Assembly: GCF_024713945.1 (NCBI RefSeq)
Contig: NC_134686.1
Coordinates: forward strand, 1,698,001 to 1,762,000
Length of the DNA: 64,000 nt
Source of the DNA: Dermatophagoides farinae
Taxonomy: Eukaryota > Arthropoda > Arachnida > Sarcoptiformes > Pyroglyphidae
Direction: 5' to 3'
Made by a program: the position numbers and the translations under genes. The notes below the pieces were generated by a model. It ran no database searches, had not been told where the DNA came from, and saw nothing but the letters and a program-made list of their open reading frames with translations. Below are positions 61,127-64,000 of this stretch, piece by piece (position 1 is the first letter of the stretch; every line of letters starts with the position of its first letter).

Positions 61127-61908
61127 GAAAACAGAAATAGAAAAATTCCAACAACAACAACAAATTGGAATCATTATCAATGAAGCAAATAAGAGGCGGG
61201 CATCATCATCATCATCATCATCACCAGCGGTAGTAAGTTAATTACATACATTTTTTTCTGTTATTTTTTTCTTGTTTGTTGCAAATGAAATTGGCTTGAT
61301 TTTTTTTCATGCTTGTTTGTTTGTTTTTTGTTTTTTTTTGATCATCATCATTATTATTTTGAGATTCACAATCAAATTTAGGTTCAAACTTTTTTTATTT
61401 TATTCTTCTGTAGATATTCTTGTGTTCTGTCCATGTTTTTTATATTTAACAATTGAAAATGTCGATGATGATGATGATGATGATGATGAAAATATACAGG
61501 GCGATATGGTTGCTTGACTCAACATGAACATCAGTAGTCAATAATTTAATTCATTTCTATCGTTGTTGAACAAAAAAAAGAACTGCTGCACTTTTTTTTC
61601 TGTCGGTCCAAATTCTTTATTCTTTATTCGTTACTGTTGTTGTTGTTGTTGTTGTTGTTGTCATCATTATTATTATTATCATTATCGACGGTAGAAAACG
61701 AAATTAGATTGTACACAATGACAACAACAACGATGACAATTCAATATCTTGGACATCCCAATTCTCTTGATTCTATATGTTCCTACTATTTTTTGTCTTT
61801 GTTTTTAAACGATGATAATGGATGCTGGACAACATAGAATAGAAACATTGACAAAAACGAAAACGATAATAATAAAAAAAACTACAATTACAACAGAATA
61901 TCGACAAA

Positions 61909-62038
<130 letters not shown>

Positions 62039-62491
62039 CTGAATTCTGTATTTACCCAAAAACCAAGACAATCATCATAGAGAAATGAAACATAATAAAA
62101 TTTTCGAATCATTGGCTAACTGAATGAATGAATGAATGAATGACTGATATCGATCCGTTTTTTTTTCATTTTGACTATGGATCTATTATGGTTTTTTATT
62201 ACTATTGTGTGTGTGTGTGTCATTCTTGTTTTTTTTTTCGTTATTATTCGTTATTCGGCCTAGCGACAAATTATTAGCACAACCATTGAAATGTTATATT
62301 CTGTATAATTCTGGTCATTTTGTTTATCTATATTTCTTGTTTTTGTTTTCACTTCAATCTTTACATTTTGTATTTGGTTTTTTTTTCTCTCTGACATACT
62401 TTTGGTAATTTTGTCTCTCTCTGTGTGTGTATGTGTATGTGTGATCCAAATAATAAAAATTCGCATAGCAAGCATTTGTATCCATGTCAGC

Positions 62492-62523
62492 ATGGTAAAA
62501 TGGTAAAATGGTAAAATGGTAAA
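62492..62523. repeat. (ATGGTAAA)4 tandem repeat
   Basis: Four exact copies of the octamer ATGGTAAA. Confidence 0.9.
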
Positions 62524-63383
62524 TGAAATGTTGATGAACATGATGAGATGGTTGAATGATTTTTTTTTGTTCTTCCATTTTTCTCATTCTGAATTTGCTT
62601 TTGTTTTTTTTTTGTTTCCCATTTTTAACCGAAATTCATAGAACGGATGAATCGAGAATTTTTTTTTTTTGTTCACGACAAAAATCATCATTCTGACATA
62701 TCAACCCCATGCTTGTAGTCAAAGTATATTCATGGTAGGCAAAAAGAGAGCCTATTGTTGAGTAATTCTAAGTCTATAAGTAATGACATACGAAACATCT
62801 TTTTATTCGTCGTTTATGTTTTTTTTTTTTTTTTTTTTTCTTGGTTCTGGATCGACAATCGTTGACGTTATATTCTGTTTGCTTTTTTTTTATTCGTTTT
62901 AAATGTGGCTGCTGCTTCTGCTGCTTCTGCTGTTTCCACTACCACTACTGCTACTATTACTATCTTGTCAACAGAATTTTATTTATACCAAAATCAAAAC
63001 AGAGAGATATAAAAAAAAATTCTGGGTAATAAAATATATACCAGAAGAATGAAAAAAAACCGGAATTGTCGCTGAAAATATCGCGATTATATCATCATCA
63101 TATACATGGAACAATATGGACAAATTCCTGTAATAACCATATAATAGTCGTCTGCTCTTTGTATTTGTTTAGCTGAAAAGAATCTTTTCTTCTTTTTTTT
63201 TGGTTTGGTTTGGTTCCATTTTCCAATTCTTGGATTCTTGTTGCAACATAAATTTCATTCGAATAACTTTTTAACAATCATCATAAATATTATTCATAAT
63301 TACAGTATATTCGATTGAATTTTTGATATGAAGAAAAAAAATTCTGATGACGATGATGATGATGATGGAAACATTTCAAAAGT

Positions 63384-63388
<5 letters not shown>

Positions 63389-63416
<28 letters not shown>
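63389..63416. repeat. (CT)n microsatellite
   Basis: About fourteen CT units, polypyrimidine on the + strand. Confidence 0.9.
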
Positions 63417-63418
<2 letters not shown>

Positions 63419-64000
63419 AGAATGAAAAAAGGCCATGAGATAAAGTTTTTTTTCCATTTTCTTTTATCGTTTTCAATTCTTTTTTTCCCTGTCATCATGA
63501 TGATAATGATGTGATCATCATCACACAGGAGATTCTTTTATGGTGAAAAAAAAACCTTTACTCTTTTTTTTGTCGGACGAATTATTTTCCTATTTTTTTC
63601 AAGTATAAAGTGCTTCAAATTTCATCATCATCATCATTATCTTAATACTCACAACAACAGCCAAAAAAAAGTAGTAAAAGAGACACTTATTGAATTTTTT
63701 TTCTTGCTTTTTGTTTTTTTTTCTAGTCCAAAAAAGAAGAAGAACAAATCTAAATGGTAACGAAATTTAAAAACTAAAATGTTCAGGTCATTTTTGTTTT
63801 TTTTTTTTTTTTTGGTGAAAAAATTTTTCATGATTTCAACATGGTTATTTTTGAACTTTAATATGGATATATATCTAGATTTCATGGCTGTCATCCATGA
63901 TGAGTTTTTTTTCTGGTCCAGTGTTTGTTTGTTTGTTTTTTTTTTTTGGTTTTTTGGTTTTTTTGGGTCCATTGGCCTGGAATTGACAACAACGACGTTT

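Noticed and set aside
63649-63972. 107-codon minus frame at the right edge
   Set aside because: It is Lys/Asn/Phe-rich from poly-T/A runs, and no family or splice signal was seen.

Overview
The window looks like nuclear DNA from a small-genome arthropod, most likely an astigmatid mite of the Dermatophagoides type. This is inferred from several traits: strong A+T richness, very short GT-AG introns (about 50-100 bp), dense CA/GA/ATC/AAC microsatellites, coding exons full of in-frame His, Asn, Gln, Thr and Ser runs, and arthropod families such as a chitin deacetylase with a chitin-binding domain and a tandem fatty acyl-CoA reductase cluster. No rRNA, tRNA, CRISPR array or prokaryotic signal was recognised.

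Region 1 (1-9.2 kb): a segmental tandem duplication. It starts with the last exon of a TMEM53-like (DUF829) gene. Three near-identical intronless fatty acyl-CoA reductases (FAR) follow, all on +, each with a conserved TATA-initiator promoter. A broken second TMEM53-like tail lies between FAR2 and FAR3. Region 2 (9.4-11.2 kb, -): a three-exon NKAIN-family membrane protein gene, convergent with FAR3. Region 3 (15.5-16.4 kb, +): a five-exon ubiquitin-conjugating enzyme, UBE2K. Region 4 (17.3-20.0 kb): a transposon graveyard with hAT/ZMYM-like and Tc1/mariner remnants, a possible non-LTR tail and an unrecognised exon-like stretch.

Region 5 (20-41 kb): about 21 kb dominated by microsatellites and poly-A/T. 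It holds one decayed Mutator-like element (29.7-30.7 kb, -) and a few weak exon-like fragments. It may be intronic to a gene I cannot reconstruct. Region 6 (41.2-56 kb): two candidate 5' exons (41.2 kb and 48.0 kb), a single-exon CZIB (DUF866) zinc protein on - at 44.3-44.8 kb, and an eight-exon secreted chitin deacetylase of the Cda5 type with a roughly 850-residue low-complexity linker (50.9-56.0 kb). Region 7 (57.0-59.3 kb, +): a stand-alone SCP2-domain protein immediately upstream of HSDL2, an SDR plus SCP2 fusion. The two are head to tail and look like duplicated SCP2 domains. Region 8 (59.3-64 kb): gene-free repeat-rich DNA with a 125-bp GA tract.

These are eukaryotic genes with separate promoters, not operons. 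The clearest themes are lipid metabolism (three FARs, SCP2, HSDL2) and cuticle (chitin deacetylase). Exon boundaries were placed by eye from GT/AG sites, reading-frame phase and remembered family conservation. No alignment or database search was run.
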